53,519 bases of DNA from Mesoaciditoga sp. (GTDB lineage Bacteria; Thermotogota; Thermotogae; Mesoaciditogales; Mesoaciditogaceae): contig WFYR01000048.1 in assembly GCA_015489955.1 (NCBI GenBank), forward strand, positions 1 to 53,519, given 5' to 3'. The translations under genes and the position numbers were made by a program. Shown here one piece after another: positions 9,101 through 18,237 of this stretch (position 1 is its first letter; every line of letters starts with the position of its first letter). The notes under the pieces are model-generated. The model saw only the letters and a program-made list of their open reading frames with translations, searched no databases and had not been told where the DNA came from.

Positions 9101-9708
9101 AATTTCAAGTTCAAAGAGCGAAGACCTCTTTCAACCTCAGAAATGATATCTTGGAGCCTCTGAAGGTTTTCCTCGACGCCAAAGAGCTTTGAAAGAGTTT
9201 CAGATTTTTTTGCCTTGTAAGTCGCAACGCTTGCCGCTTCTTCAACCAGGGCTTTTATTTGCTCTGGCGAAGAATTAACCAAATTGGATATTTCACCCTG
9301 ACCGACTATGGAATAAAGATCTTTTCCCGTCCCGGTACCGGTAAAAAGTGAGTTGATATCTTTCAGCCTTGTGGTCGAACCATTTAAAAAGTAAGAATTT
9401 TTTCCATCCGCGGTGAATATCCTTTCAACGCTTATTTCCTTGTTATTTTCATCAATAAAAACAGCCTTCACCCACGCTTTTTCCGCCTTTTTTACACTTG
9501 ATGAACCCGCATAAAGCACGTCTGAAGCATTTGACATTCTCAGTTTACTGCTTGCCCTTTCTCCGAATATCCATCTAACCGCGTCAACAACGTTCGACTT
9601 TCCAGAGCCGTTTGGTCCAACGATGCAAGTTATTCCCTTTGGAATATCAAACTTCACGTAATTTCCAAAAGATTTAAACCCTTCAACTTCTAACCTCACG
9701 AGTCGCAT
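6187..9708 (-). CDS. smc: Chromosome segregation ATPase SMC
   Basis: A full-length 1173-residue SMC protein, the core of the bacterial condensin that organises and segregates the chromosome. The N-terminal ATPase half has Walker A GPNGSGKSN (around residue 32). A long coiled coil, with dense Lys/Glu heptads, runs to a hinge near 505-660 (AGYSNAVRAIMNAKIDGVID...GRAQNVVV), and a second coil returns. The C-terminal half has the ABC signature LSGGERSLVGLALIFSLL and Walker B FYILDEVDAALDD. The start is ATG 9708 with AAGGAGA seven bases before it; it overlaps the radical SAM gene by 13 bases. No ScpA or ScpB gene is in the window. Confidence 0.97.
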   Translation of the reverse strand: MRLVRLEVEGFKSFGNYVKFDIPKGITCIVGPNGSGKSNVVDAVRWIFGERASSKLRMSNASDVLYAGSSSVKKAEKAWVKAVFIDENNKEISVERIFTADGKNSYFLNGSTTRLKDINSLFTGTGTGKDLYSIVGQGEISNLVNSSPEQIKALVEEAASVATYKAKKSETLSKLFGVEENLQRLQDIISEVERGLRSLNLKLKRAKRYKEYEEKLKKLKRAYFGHFYFLNSTKMNEVKEKLKNLSEEIEKEQKELFELELQSSELKELSSGVEEEIKRFENELEKYREREKTLANLKELYSSKLSNDRTNYVELGTKKDSMRSEVDRSLERLGELKRLISSLDEDYSKMNEELEKFEKVYNSKAEEISRIEKRKAEMESEISALTKQKNSLEVAKSKAIENVKDLKKRLEVLRVQLHEKKEKAAQLQDKLDEISKKENDYAKKLEEKNKKLSEIEQKRRKIDEEIEKLQRHHNELNSQKMELNSKRDILKRSIEEYAGYSNAVRAIMNAKIDGVIDVVANLLEVPKDVETAISVLLGGRAQNVVVKDSQVARKCVEFLKRNRTGRATFIPMDMIDLREPVINVSLISAPGMVGYAAKLVKAVRGFEGLVNFLFSHDLVVESLQNAIDLKRKKALHSRIVSLDGQIVSSSGTITGGSVERSNFVSQRRILKDVEGKIVAISQQMKEIDARIADLQIDREIAFKEKNDIEKTLLQDNLSLNNSKSTKESILAQLASLQKEVDSLEKFQKDYLKRIEKDEKVVEESNVKVEEINSRLARIQEELSGDKTETLKNRQEIESLQEKMIDIRMNMNSLKERAEGYKKESFRLSKRVDEIENEISEINARMEKIANDMKQSQERLENVERDLSSVRKDMEDLFSRSKNSKGNRDQTLQKLENLERMINEKKERIEKNREEAHALEIKKVSLENAVQNSLDELLKAGGNTQECAILNEEELNSIAEEIESYEKKMKFLGPVDLSSIDEYSKVEKRHEELLEQKKDLERSKTSLENVIEKTDDEARNLLKETLNVINEKFGKMISILFSHGSGYLSFTTDDVLNSPVEINVKLVGKRTQKLYMLSGGERSLVGLALIFSLLMINPSAFYILDEVDAALDDFSTQRFVNLLVEYSKDSNFIVMTHNKIVMERANTLYGITMVNGVSTVIPVELSEFSETNAG

Positions 9709-10679
9709 TTGGATATCTCCTTAAGCTTGACAATGTGTTCTTTTAGCCACTTTTTAAATGATATTGTGGCGTTTTCCGATTCAACCCATATTTTACCATC
9801 TTCTTTAAATTCAACCTTTAAATCTTTGTTTCTTCCCACTATCTGTGACCTGAGTTTATCAGGCGCGTGAACTTTTAAGGCGTTTGTGGAGATTAGAAAT
9901 TTTCTGTACAGCGCTGCCCTTGCCAATTCTCCAAAAGCTGGGTGGTATGGTCCTCCAACAACGTTGGGAAGGGTTTGAGCATCCTGGTACATACCCAATC
10001 TTTCTATGGTGATGTTGGAATCTAAGAAAATTGCCACCATGTCGGACACCCAATCAAGAGCTTCTTTTAGCGTTTGAGGAACGTATTTTTTTTGAATGTA
10101 CAAACGCTCTAATTCCGTTTCTTTCAGCACTAAAGTTGGGTGTATTCTGACGGCATCCACATTTAAATTTGCCACCTCAAAAGCGGAAAAAAGAGATTTC
10201 GACTTCGTATCTTTTGGAAGCCCTGTCATTAGATGGACTGAGACCTTCACGTTTGCTTTAGTTAAAGATTTAATGGCATTTTTCACATCTTTTGCGCTGT
10301 GATAACGTTTGGAAGCTTCTAACACGTCTTCACACATAGACTGGGCTCCAATCTCAACAAACGTTACGTGGTGATTGGATAAAAATTCGGCGTCTTCTAT
10401 TTCATCTGGCCTTGTTGAGATTCTTATTCTGGTTATACCTATTTTCAAAGCGCACTCTTCAACTCTTAAAAGTATTTCTTTCCATTCTTTTATACCGGTA
10501 AAAGTACCACCGTAAAGAGCGATTTCGGAATTTTCATCGCCATGGTAAAAAGCGTAAGCTTTTTTTATCTCTTCGCAAATTGATAACGGTACTCTTTTCA
10601 TCGTTGCCATCCACTCATTGCAAAAGACGCACCTGTATTTGCACCCTGCATTTGGGAAGAAAATTGGAATTATTTTCAA
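9696..10679 (-). CDS. Elp3-like radical SAM protein
   Basis: A 327-residue radical SAM enzyme with the iron-sulfur cysteines in CKYRCVFC (CX3CX2C, residues 13-20). Next come ALYGGTFTGI, typical of the Elp3/COG1243 group, and RISTRPDEI. The acetyltransferase domain of true Elp3 is absent. A gene of this kind commonly lies between rnc and smc in clostridia, exactly as here. The start is TTG 10679, overlapping the rnc stop as TTGA with AAGAGGT upstream. The substrate is unknown; a role in tRNA or rRNA modification is inference from the family. Confidence 0.82.
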   Translation of the reverse strand: MKIIPIFFPNAGCKYRCVFCNEWMATMKRVPLSICEEIKKAYAFYHGDENSEIALYGGTFTGIKEWKEILLRVEECALKIGITRIRISTRPDEIEDAEFLSNHHVTFVEIGAQSMCEDVLEASKRYHSAKDVKNAIKSLTKANVKVSVHLMTGLPKDTKSKSLFSAFEVANLNVDAVRIHPTLVLKETELERLYIQKKYVPQTLKEALDWVSDMVAIFLDSNITIERLGMYQDAQTLPNVVGGPYHPAFGELARAALYRKFLISTNALKVHAPDKLRSQIVGRNKDLKVEFKEDGKIWVESENATISFKKWLKEHIVKLKEISKCDS

Positions 10680-11365
10680 ATCTTTTTCAACCTCTTTAAC
10701 GCATCTTTCGCCGCTTCCTGCTCCGCGGCTTTTTTGCTTTTACCCATACCTTTTCCGCAAATCTGTCCGTTCACAATTACTTTAAAAGTGTATATCTTCT
10801 TGTGTGAGGGTCCTTTTTCCTCTACAAGAAGATATTCCGGCAGGGTGCCGTATTTGTCCTGTGTATACTCTTGAAGCATGGTCTTGTAATCGAAGAAGAT
10901 CTTTTTTTGAGTGGCGGCGTTTATCTTGTCTTTAAGCAATCCTTCCACCGTACTGTAAGCTTTTTCAAAGCCAAAATTCAAAAAGATCGCTGCCATAGTT
11001 GATTCAAATATATCTGCGAATATAGATTCTAAACTATCATCTGATGAACGCAAGCTCTTTCCTATCAACACCAGCTTGGATAGACCGATTTCTTTGCTTA
11101 CTTCAGATAAAACCGGTTCACTTCCTACAACGGCTTTTACTTTTGCCATATCGCCCTCTGCCATCTTCGGAAAGTTTTCAAAAGTTTGATGAGCTATTAC
11201 CAAACCGACTACAGCGTCTCCCAAAAATTCAAGCCTTTCGTAAGAAGGCACACCGTTCTCATTGGCGTAAGAACTGTGTGTCAAAGCCCATTCAAAGTAA
11301 TGGGGAAATGGAGGAACATCTTCTATTTTTAAAATTTTTAAAGCTTTCAAAACCAATTCCTTCAC
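10676..11365 (-). CDS. rnc: Ribonuclease III
   Basis: A 229-residue double-strand-specific RNase that processes rRNA precursors and structured mRNAs. The catalytic domain carries the signature YERLEFLGDAVVGLVIA and the second acidic cluster SIFADIFESTMAAIFL. The C-terminal double-stranded RNA-binding domain runs from about 155 (DYKTMLQEYTQDKYGTLPEY) to the end (GKSKKAAEQEAAKDALKRL). The start is GTG 11365, overlapping the GDPD stop as GTGA. Length and domain order are normal. Confidence 0.96.
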   Translation of the reverse strand: MKELVLKALKILKIEDVPPFPHYFEWALTHSSYANENGVPSYERLEFLGDAVVGLVIAHQTFENFPKMAEGDMAKVKAVVGSEPVLSEVSKEIGLSKLVLIGKSLRSSDDSLESIFADIFESTMAAIFLNFGFEKAYSTVEGLLKDKINAATQKKIFFDYKTMLQEYTQDKYGTLPEYLLVEEKGPSHKKIYTFKVIVNGQICGKGMGKSKKAAEQEAAKDALKRLKKI

Positions 11366-12093
11366 TTTTCTTTTTCCTCTTTGAAGAATTTAGCCGCTCT
11401 TTCCACTTCGTTTGTTATAACGGCGTAGGCCCCACATTTCTTTGCAAAGTCAAAGTCTTCTACAGTATTAGAGTCCCAAAATACGACCTTTATACCGTTT
11501 TCTTTTGCGAACGAGAAAAAATCGTCAAATCCTTCAATTCCCACAGCGTAAGTCGGAATGTTGTACGAAAAAACGTTTATCTTGAGGCTCAAATTCAAAC
11601 TCTCTTTTAAATTTAAAGTTTTAAGATGTTCTTCGCCAAAGAGCATTCCCAGTTTCACGTTTTTGTCCAGTTCTCTTATTTTGACTAACGTTTCGTGATT
11701 AAAAGAAGAAAGCCACACCCTTTCCGGGTTGCAATCGTTGATAAGTCCCAACACATCTTCTTCCAAATTTTTGTAACGAATTACATTTGTTTTTAGCTCC
11801 ACATCTACTATAGCCGACTCTGGAATGACCTCAAAAACCTCTTTAAGTGTCGGCATTTTCTGTCCCATCGATTCGTACTCTTTAATCTCGTTAAGGGTTT
11901 CATCTTTTATCCATCTGCGTTTACCGTAAGTTCTGTACATGTTTTCATCGTGACATACAACCATTTGTCCATCTTTGCTAAGGTGAACGTCCAGTTCAAT
12001 GCCATCCGCTTTGTACTCGATGGCTTTTTGAAATGAAAGGAGCGTATTTTCGGGGTAAGCTCCAGAATACCCCCTATGACCCAATATCACCAC
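11362..12093 (-). CDS. Glycerophosphodiester phosphodiesterase family protein
   Basis: A 243-residue GDPD-family TIM barrel, which hydrolyses glycerophosphodiesters to glycerol 3-phosphate and an alcohol. The family residues are visible: GHRGYSGAYPENTLLSF (His-Arg pair and Glu), DGIELDVHLSKDG (metal-binding Glu and Asp) and VVCHDENMYRTYG (catalytic His). There is no signal peptide, so the enzyme is cytosolic and resembles the UgpQ type. The start is GTG 12093 behind GGAGGTG. It is tightly packed between thyX and rnc. Confidence 0.9.
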   Translation of the reverse strand: MVILGHRGYSGAYPENTLLSFQKAIEYKADGIELDVHLSKDGQMVVCHDENMYRTYGKRRWIKDETLNEIKEYESMGQKMPTLKEVFEVIPESAIVDVELKTNVIRYKNLEEDVLGLINDCNPERVWLSSFNHETLVKIRELDKNVKLGMLFGEEHLKTLNLKESLNLSLKINVFSYNIPTYAVGIEGFDDFFSFAKENGIKVVFWDSNTVEDFDFAKKCGAYAVITNEVERAAKFFKEEKEK

Positions 12094-12094
12094 T

Positions 12095-12724
12095 TTACAC
12101 CTCCAACAAATCGCCCTCGTAAGATTTTCTTAAGAAGGCGTCGTATGTCCATGGGCAAGTTTCTTTGAAAAAAATCGCCACGGCCAATGCGTATTGCTGT
12201 ATTTCGTACTGTGCGTGTTTATCCGCGCGCAAATTCAAGAAATTCATAAGACTTCTTGCGTTAACGGTCCAATACCATTGCGTGTACAAACTCATCGGCA
12301 GTACCATTCTTGCGACTTCCTTTTTTACCCCATTTTCAAGGAGTTCTTTGTAAGTTTTAAACGAAGATTGCATTTGTGCCCTCATTACTTCTTCAAGTCC
12401 ATTTGCCCTATCTTTTGCAGGCACGTAAAATTCTTCATCGAATTTTGTGTACCTGCCGGAGCGTTCCATGAAAGATCCTATTCTGTGTCTGAACCATTGT
12501 CTCGCAACGAAAATAGGAGCTTTTATTTGAAAGGTAAAGACTATGTGTTCAAATGGAGATTCATGACCATTTGTCATCAAGAGTTCTATAAGTCTCTTGT
12601 CCCCCTGCGGATCTGATTTAGACATGTAAGATATTCGCGCTGCACGCGCGGCTGCTCTGTCTCCCCCAAAAACATCTATCAGTTCTACAAAACCTTTGTC
12701 GAGAACCTTAATCTTTTTTTTCAC
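12095..12724 (-). CDS. thyX: Flavin-dependent thymidylate synthase ThyX
   Basis: A 209-residue enzyme that makes dTMP from dUMP using methylene-tetrahydrofolate, FAD and NADPH. The ThyX signature RHRX7S is present as [14 protein letters not shown] (residues 79-92), with the conserved Ser at 89. The residue usually Asn before the Glu in this motif (SxNExS) is Met86 here. Other hallmarks are HESPFEH near 54-60 and the C-terminal [12 protein letters not shown]. The start is GTG 12724, behind GGGGGAT, overlapping the response regulator by 17 bases. ThyX yields dihydrofolate-free turnover and ties this region to the fhs/folD genes on the plus strand. Confidence 0.94.
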   Translation of the reverse strand: MKKKIKVLDKGFVELIDVFGGDRAAARAARISYMSKSDPQGDKRLIELLMTNGHESPFEHIVFTFQIKAPIFVARQWFRHRIGSFMERSGRYTKFDEEFYVPAKDRANGLEEVMRAQMQSSFKTYKELLENGVKKEVARMVLPMSLYTQWYWTVNARSLMNFLNLRADKHAQYEIQQYALAVAIFFKETCPWTYDAFLRKSYEGDLLEV

Positions 12725-14033
12725 TTTTAATCCCCCATTGCTTCAATTTCATGTGTAAAGTGCTTAAACCTATTCCCAACACTTTCGCCGTTTTTGTCTT
12801 GTTGTCTCCAAACTTTTTCAGCGTACTTTCAATCACCAATTTTTCAGCCTCTTCTAAAGAGATGCCTATCGGGATTTTAACGTACTCTTTTAAAGGATTA
12901 TCGGATTGAATTGGAAGATCTCCAACTTTGATTTCGCTTTCATTTGAAAAGACTAACGCAGATCTCACGATATTTTGAAGTTCTCTCACATTTCCCGGGA
13001 AATCGTACTCCTTTAAGGCGCTTAACGCTTCCTGACTAAAGGGTTTTGCTTTGACGTTCAATTGCTTTGAAAAAAGCTTGGTGAAGTGTTCAACGAGCAT
13101 TGGAATGTCTTCTTTTCTTTCTCTAAGAGGTGGAACGTCTATTTTGACGACGTTTATCCTGTAATATAGATCTTCACGAAACTCATTTCTTTTCACGGCT
13201 TCTTCCAGATTTCTATTGGTGGCAGAAAGCACACGCACGTTCACTTTCTTTGGCTGCGTTCCTCCAAGCCTTTCAACTTCGGATGTTTCTAAAACGCGTA
13301 GGAGCTTAACCTGTACAGCTTTCGGAAGTTCTCCAATTTCATCTAAAAAGAGTATCCCTCCATTCGCCAGTTCAACTTTTCCAGCCTTTGATTTCATAGC
13401 TCCGGTAAAAGCACCTTTTTCGTAGCCGAAAAGTTCGGACTCAAAAAGCTCTTCTGGTATCGCTCCACAATTAACGGCCACAAATGGCTCGTTAGCCCTA
13501 TCACTTAACTTCCAAATGGATTTTGCCACCACTTCTTTTCCACTACCAGATTCACCTTGAATGAGAACGGTAACATTTTTAGATGCGACTGTGTTTATCA
13601 CGTCGCGCAGTTTTCTCATGGCAGAGCTTTCTCCTACCAATTTGGTTGGCAGCTTCAAGGAAAGATTTTCCAACTTCAGCGCCTTGCTTTCCAAAGCCCT
13701 CTCGACTTCCGTTGTCAAACTTGCCAATTCAAAAGGCTTTGGAATAAAATTAAAGGCGCCGAGCTGAACTGCCTTAACGGCTGTATTTATGTCACCATGA
13801 GCGCTTATAACTATGACTTCACTTTTCACTACCGCTTCTTCGAGGATGTCAAGACCATTTCCATCCGGAAGCATTAAGTCCAATATCGTCAAATCGTAAC
13901 AGGAATTTTCAAAAGCCTTTTTAGCCTCTTTTAAGCTCTTAACGCCGTTTGTCGTATGTCCTTCCATCTCAAGCGCCTTGCAGATAAGACGATTTAGACT
14001 TGTATCATCTTCTACTACCAGGATTTCAGCCAT
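12708..14033 (-). CDS. NtrC-family sigma-54-dependent response regulator
   Basis: A 441-residue activator. Residues 1-115 are a receiver domain ([11 protein letters not shown], phospho-Asp in [13 protein letters not shown], Lys in IPKPFEL). The AAA+ domain has Walker A GESGSGKE, the sigma-54 contact loop GAFTGA, and Walker [13 protein letters not shown] Fis-type helix-turn-helix closes it ([23 protein letters not shown]). Start ATG 14033 has AGGTG six bases upstream; the track start at 14042 ignores this. It overlaps its partner kinase gene by eight bases. A working sigma-54 is implied in the genome. I see no clear sigma-54 promoter in the window, so the target genes are unknown. Confidence 0.93.
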   Translation of the reverse strand: MAEILVVEDDTSLNRLICKALEMEGHTTNGVKSLKEAKKAFENSCYDLTILDLMLPDGNGLDILEEAVVKSEVIVISAHGDINTAVKAVQLGAFNFIPKPFELASLTTEVERALESKALKLENLSLKLPTKLVGESSAMRKLRDVINTVASKNVTVLIQGESGSGKEVVAKSIWKLSDRANEPFVAVNCGAIPEELFESELFGYEKGAFTGAMKSKAGKVELANGGILFLDEIGELPKAVQVKLLRVLETSEVERLGGTQPKKVNVRVLSATNRNLEEAVKRNEFREDLYYRINVVKIDVPPLRERKEDIPMLVEHFTKLFSKQLNVKAKPFSQEALSALKEYDFPGNVRELQNIVRSALVFSNESEIKVGDLPIQSDNPLKEYVKIPIGISLEEAEKLVIESTLKKFGDNKTKTAKVLGIGLSTLHMKLKQWGIKSEKKD

Positions 14034-15390
14034 TATCATCACCTAAGAGCGGAATGTACAAATTCACCGTCGTTCCCTCTCCTTTCTTGCTCATAACTTT
14101 TACTTTGCCGCCGTGAGAAGTAACGACCCTTTTTACAATACTCATTCCCAGACCAGTTCCGCCATTTTTTAAAGTGAAAAAAGGTTCAAATATGTAGTCT
14201 AACGCGTCTGGAGAAATTCCTTTTCCATTGTCCGTGAAGGAAATGGTAACCATTTTCTCTTCTTTTTTTACTTTTATGCTTATCTTTCCATTCTCTTCAC
14301 AGGCATCCATTGCGTTAACTAAAACATTTAAAAACGCCGAATTCAACGCGTTCATATCTCCCAATACAACCACATTTTCATCGGAGTAGTCCGTCGTTAT
14401 TTGAATATTTCTATCTCTTGCCCTTATTCTCGCGAGCTTAACGGCTTCTGTAACAACTTCTATCACGTTTAAAGCTTTGAATTCGTATTTTGGATTTGAA
14501 AATTCCAAAAAACCTTTTGACCTTTCTTCAAGCCTCCTTACTTCTTTATCAAGTACGTTTATGGTTTCCAAAATTTCTGAATTGGAATTTCCAAGCTGTT
14601 TTTTTAAAAGCTGGACCGATAATTTTAAAGACGCTAACGGGTTCTTTATCTCATGCGCCACGCTTGCAGTTATCTTTCCAAGCAAAGCAAGATTTTCAGC
14701 TCTACTCAATGCATTTTCAAGATTTTTCACTTCAGTTACGTCTTCGAATATGTAAAGTGCGTTGAACCTTCCTCCAACTTCCATGGAGACTTGTCGTATT
14801 ATAAGCTTTTTCCCCGTTTTTTTGGAAGATATTATCTTCTTTATTTCTCCAGGAATAATTTCATAAAATCTGAAAAATTCGTTTATGTTTTTTCCCTTCC
14901 AATTCGCTCGGTGAGTCGAGAATATCTTTTCGGCACCGTGATTGATCATGAGTATTTCGCCATTGGCCGTTGTCATTATTATTCCCTCTTCAAGGGATTC
15001 CACTATGTTTCTGTACTCGTTGTACGTTTCAAGTAAGCCATCTCTTTCCCTTTTCAGAGTTTCAGCCAATCTGTCCACTTCTTTAAGAATTTCATCAAAT
15101 TCTCCGTTGAACCCTTTTTTTCGAGAAGGTTTAAGGGTTAAAGAAGTTTTTTTCACCCTTCCTATAAGAGTCAATATCGGTTCATCCACGAAGTGAGAAA
15201 TAAAGAAAATGGTGATAAAGTAGATCACCGCGTCGAAAGCTATTACCACCAAGAAATACAGGAGTGCCGGAGGAAGAAAGAAGAAATATATTAAAAATTC
15301 AAGGGCAAAAACAACCGAAAGCAAAAAAATGAACATTCCATTTCCAAGGCGAGTGTGGCTTTCAGCCTTGGAAAAAGGTAATAATTTCAC
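14026..15390 (-). CDS. Membrane sensor histidine kinase (NtrB-like)
   Basis: A 454-residue kinase paired with the NtrC-type regulator downstream. Two hydrophobic helices at about 18-40 and 42-64 have almost no loop between them, so there is no periplasmic sensor. A HAMP-like linker is followed by a PAS domain (YRNIVESLEEGIIMTTANGEILMINHGAEKIF). The HisKA phosphoacceptor is in SVAHEIKNPLASLKLSVQLL. The HATPase domain has the G1 box DNGKGIS and G2 box GGTGLGMSIVKRVV. The start is GTG 15390, three bases after the fabG TGA. Its signal is probably cytosolic or intramembrane, read by the PAS domain. Confidence 0.92.
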   Translation of the reverse strand: MKLLPFSKAESHTRLGNGMFIFLLSVVFALEFLIYFFFLPPALLYFLVVIAFDAVIYFITIFFISHFVDEPILTLIGRVKKTSLTLKPSRKKGFNGEFDEILKEVDRLAETLKRERDGLLETYNEYRNIVESLEEGIIMTTANGEILMINHGAEKIFSTHRANWKGKNINEFFRFYEIIPGEIKKIISSKKTGKKLIIRQVSMEVGGRFNALYIFEDVTEVKNLENALSRAENLALLGKITASVAHEIKNPLASLKLSVQLLKKQLGNSNSEILETINVLDKEVRRLEERSKGFLEFSNPKYEFKALNVIEVVTEAVKLARIRARDRNIQITTDYSDENVVVLGDMNALNSAFLNVLVNAMDACEENGKISIKVKKEEKMVTISFTDNGKGISPDALDYIFEPFFTLKNGGTGLGMSIVKRVVTSHGGKVKVMSKKGEGTTVNLYIPLLGDDNG

Positions 15391-15393
15391 TTT

Positions 15394-16095
15394 TCACATC
15401 ACCATGCCACCATCTACATTTACGACTTGACCGGTTATGTAAGAAGCCGCATCTGAAATTAAAAAGGCCACCAATTCCGCAACTTCTTCTGGTCTTCCAT
15501 ACCTTCCAAGCGGAATCAAGCTCAGATATTGTTTTTTGTGGGCTTCATCTAATTTTTCAGTCATCGCGGTGTCTATAAATCCAGGTGCAACCGCGTTAAC
15601 CCTTACGCCTTTCTTAGCGTATTCCTTTGCCACACTCTTGGTGAAAGAAATTATTCCGCCCTTTGAAGCTGCGTAGTTTGCCTGACCTATTGTTCCAACG
15701 AGTCCCACAACAGAAGCGATGTTAACCACACTTCCTTTGTTCCTTATCAGATCACGAATGACGGCCCTTGTCATCCTAAATGTACCGGTTAAATTCACGT
15801 CCAAGACTTTTTCCCATTCTTCATCCTTCATTCGCATAAGGAGATCATCCGCCGTTATTCCGGCGTTATTCACCAGTACTTTTATTCCTCCAATTTTTTT
15901 TGCAAAGTCCACCGTTTTTTCCACATCGCTTTGAACGCTTACATCTGCTTTAATTGAGTGGGCACTCGTTTTTTCAAGCTCACCGGCGGAATGCGCGTAG
16001 GTGGCAACCACTTCGTAGCCCAAGCTCAAAAGTTTCCTTACCACGGCCAACCCAATTCCTCTACTTCCACCGGTAACTATGGCGACATCATTCAT
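15394..16095 (-). CDS. fabG: 3-oxoacyl-ACP reductase (FabG-type SDR)
   Basis: A 233-residue short-chain dehydrogenase that reduces 3-oxoacyl-ACP with NADPH in fatty acid elongation. It has the cofactor motif [15 protein letters not shown], the catalytic Ser in VNIASVVGL, the YxxxK pair in [10 protein letters not shown], and a family-typical C-terminus ([14 protein letters not shown]). It is about 10 residues shorter than usual because of a compact loop after the second strand ([18 protein letters not shown]). The start is ATG 16095, an ATGA overlap with the previous stop, with GGAGGT upstream. No other fatty acid gene is nearby, so the substrate assignment rests on family resemblance. Confidence 0.85.
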   Translation of the reverse strand: MNDVAIVTGGSRGIGLAVVRKLLSLGYEVVATYAHSAGELEKTSAHSIKADVSVQSDVEKTVDFAKKIGGIKVLVNNAGITADDLLMRMKDEEWEKVLDVNLTGTFRMTRAVIRDLIRNKGSVVNIASVVGLVGTIGQANYAASKGGIISFTKSVAKEYAKKGVRVNAVAPGFIDTAMTEKLDEAHKKQYLSLIPLGRYGRPEEVAELVAFLISDAASYITGQVVNVDGGMVM

Positions 16096-16859
16096 TTTAG
16101 GACCTCCAAAGTTAATTTTTCCCCAAGTTGAACTTTTAAAATATCTGCGGCACTGAATTGTGATATTATCTCGGCGTATCCGGCGGCGCCTTCTCGAAGA
16201 ATGAGAGATTTATTTTCTCTATCGCGCTCATCCTCACTTACAAGCACGATCTTCCCTTTAACTCTTATCTCATCACCAGATTCAACGTTCAACTTTTTGA
16301 GGAGAGAAAATGGAATATTCGTCTCCACGTTTTGACCATCAAAAAACGCCACCTCCCCCTCTATTTTATCGGGAAAGAGAACCACTTTGTGATATTTCAA
16401 ACTGTAATACGTCATGTAAAGCTCTCCAACTTCCGATATTTTTTTACCCATTGTCAAATCAGATACAGTTGAAACCAATATGTTCAGAGAAGATCTAAAA
16501 AAAGACAGTGAAAACCCATCTTTGCTCTTTATTCTTCTAATCTGGTGTATCCCGTAGCTCTTTATAACCGCCGTGAACATACCGTTATCGAAACCAACAA
16601 AAATTTTTTCATCTTTTGTTTCGAGAACAATGGGTATTCTCGCACTTTCGTTAAAGGCGTCCACAATACTTAAGAAAATCGTGCCCCTTGGAAGGTAGTA
16701 AGCAATTCGTTCTAAGATGTAAGAAGCACTGTAGACATCTTTTGATTCAACCTGCCTCAATCTAACTATTCTTTCATCATTACACAACGCATTCAGCTTC
16801 GACTCGACCAAATCCATTAAGAGACCTTCATCACTTTTGTCTCCTATTATCACTATCAT
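16092..16859 (-). CDS. DUF62 / SAM hydroxide adenosyltransferase-like protein
   Basis: A 255-residue protein resembling the DUF62 family, enzymes that split S-adenosylmethionine using water (the fluorinase relatives). The clearest match is [12 protein letters not shown]...[26 protein letters not shown], corresponding to the family's GTV-VVDPGVGS and VGPDNG motifs. The DPGVGS segment is degraded to DAFNES and the N-terminal DFG motif to GDKSDEG, so activity is uncertain. The C-terminal domain is beta-rich, as in the family. The start is ATG 16859 behind AAGGATG; the track start 16910 lies inside the upstream gene. It sits two bases after the CoA-disulfide reductase stop. Confidence 0.68.
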   Translation of the reverse strand: MIVIIGDKSDEGLLMDLVESKLNALCNDERIVRLRQVESKDVYSASYILERIAYYLPRGTIFLSIVDAFNESARIPIVLETKDEKIFVGFDNGMFTAVIKSYGIHQIRRIKSKDGFSLSFFRSSLNILVSTVSDLTMGKKISEVGELYMTYYSLKYHKVVLFPDKIEGEVAFFDGQNVETNIPFSLLKKLNVESGDEIRVKGKIVLVSEDERDRENKSLILREGAAGYAEIISQFSAADILKVQLGEKLTLEVLK

Positions 16860-16861
16860 CG

Positions 16862-18217
16862 TTAAACATCCTTTTTTGCGACATTTGCCGCCACCAAAAC
16901 GGGATCCCAAACGGGTGAAAAAGGAGGCGCATATGCCATATCGATAGTTGAAAGCTCTTCAACTGTCATACCTGCCGTTATTGCAGAAGCCACAACATCT
17001 ATTCGCTTTGAAATTTCTCCGCCTGCCATCTGCGCTCCTAAAAGCTTCCCACTTCCTTTTTCGTAGACCAACATTATCTGAACTTCTCTGTTTCCAGGAT
17101 AGTAATGGGCCTTTGACTTTGAAGTTACAAGTGTCATGCCGGCTTTAAACTTTTCGGAAGCTTCGCGGTATGTAAGGCCGGTTCTTGCGTATTCAAGGGC
17201 AAATATTTTTGTAACTGCCGTGCCAAGAACGCCTTTGAATTCTTCGTACTTTCCAGCGGCGTTTCTTCCGGCAATTCTTCCCTGCTTATTTGCCGTTGTA
17301 CCCAGAGGAATGTACACGCTTTCACCCGTTAACCTGTGAGGTGCCGTTGCGCAATCACCACAGGAATACACATCTTTGAAATTTGTAGACATGTCAGCTC
17401 TTACATCTATTGCATCTTTAATCGAAGTCGTTATTCCACTTGCCTTTGCCAATTCTGATTCCGGTGCAACACCGATCGTAACGAGCAGTATATCACTTTC
17501 CAAAACCCCATTGGTGGTACTCAATCTCAAAGACTCTTCAGTTTCTTCCACAAAATTGAGTTTCGTTTTGGTCATAATTCTCACGTTGTTTTTCAGTAAT
17601 TCACGTTCTATGGCTTCGCTCATTTGGACATCCGCCGTTGGCATGACATGATCCATCATTTCTATGATCGTTACATTCATTCCATTGGCGGACAACGCCT
17701 CTGCCATTTCCAAGCCTATATAACCGCCTCCCAATATAACGGCATCTTTGGGAGCGTTGTCATTCAAAAAAGTTTTAAGCCTTATGGCGTCTTGAAGAGT
17801 TCTAACTTTGAATATCCTTTCGCCTTCTTTTAAGCCGTCGATCTGGGGCATAACGGCTTTTGCGCCAGTTGAAATTATGAGCTTGTCGAAAAAAACATTT
17901 ATTTCTTCCGAATCTTCCAATCTTTTAACTTTCAAGCTCTTATTTTTTGGATCTATTGAGGTAACTTCGTGAAGTATTCTAACATCGACACCTTTACTTC
18001 TTTTAAAATCTTCAGGTGTGAACACAATTATGTCTTTGTAACTTTTCGTTAGGCCTTCTATGTAGTACGGTATCCCACAACCACCGTAAGATATAAACCT
18101 ATCTTTTTCAAAAAGGACAACTTTTGCCTCTTTATTTTCTCTCACAGCTGCCGCCGCGGCACTCGTACCAGCTGCGACTCCACCTATGACGGCAATATCC
18201 ACTTTTTCTTCTTTCAT
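16862..18217 (-). CDS. CoA-disulfide reductase / NADH oxidase family flavoprotein
   Basis: A 451-residue FAD enzyme of the pyridine nucleotide-disulfide class. The FAD motif is IGGVAAGTSAAAAA, the redox cysteine is C47 in SYGGCGIPYYIEG, the NAD motif is ILGGGYIGLEMAEAL, and the C-terminal FAD segment is VYSCGDCATAPH. A single Cys in this place marks the CoA-disulfide reductase/Nox group, which reduces CoA disulfide, polysulfide or oxygen with NAD(P)H. The start is ATG 18217, with GAGGTGA upstream; the track's GTG 18229 would place the Shine-Dalgarno inside the gene. It is the first gene of the long minus-strand run, directly behind an extended -10 promoter. Confidence 0.88.
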   Translation of the reverse strand: MKEEKVDIAVIGGVAAGTSAAAAAVRENKEAKVVLFEKDRFISYGGCGIPYYIEGLTKSYKDIIVFTPEDFKRSKGVDVRILHEVTSIDPKNKSLKVKRLEDSEEINVFFDKLIISTGAKAVMPQIDGLKEGERIFKVRTLQDAIRLKTFLNDNAPKDAVILGGGYIGLEMAEALSANGMNVTIIEMMDHVMPTADVQMSEAIERELLKNNVRIMTKTKLNFVEETEESLRLSTTNGVLESDILLVTIGVAPESELAKASGITTSIKDAIDVRADMSTNFKDVYSCGDCATAPHRLTGESVYIPLGTTANKQGRIAGRNAAGKYEEFKGVLGTAVTKIFALEYARTGLTYREASEKFKAGMTLVTSKSKAHYYPGNREVQIMLVYEKGSGKLLGAQMAGGEISKRIDVVASAITAGMTVEELSTIDMAYAPPFSPVWDPVLVAANVAKKDV

Positions 18218-18237
18218 GTCGGTGATCACCTCGCTGA

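Noticed and set aside
11044-11610. 188-aa plus-strand ORF
   Set aside because: Shadow across rnc and the GDPD gene; no protein-like pattern or ribosome site.
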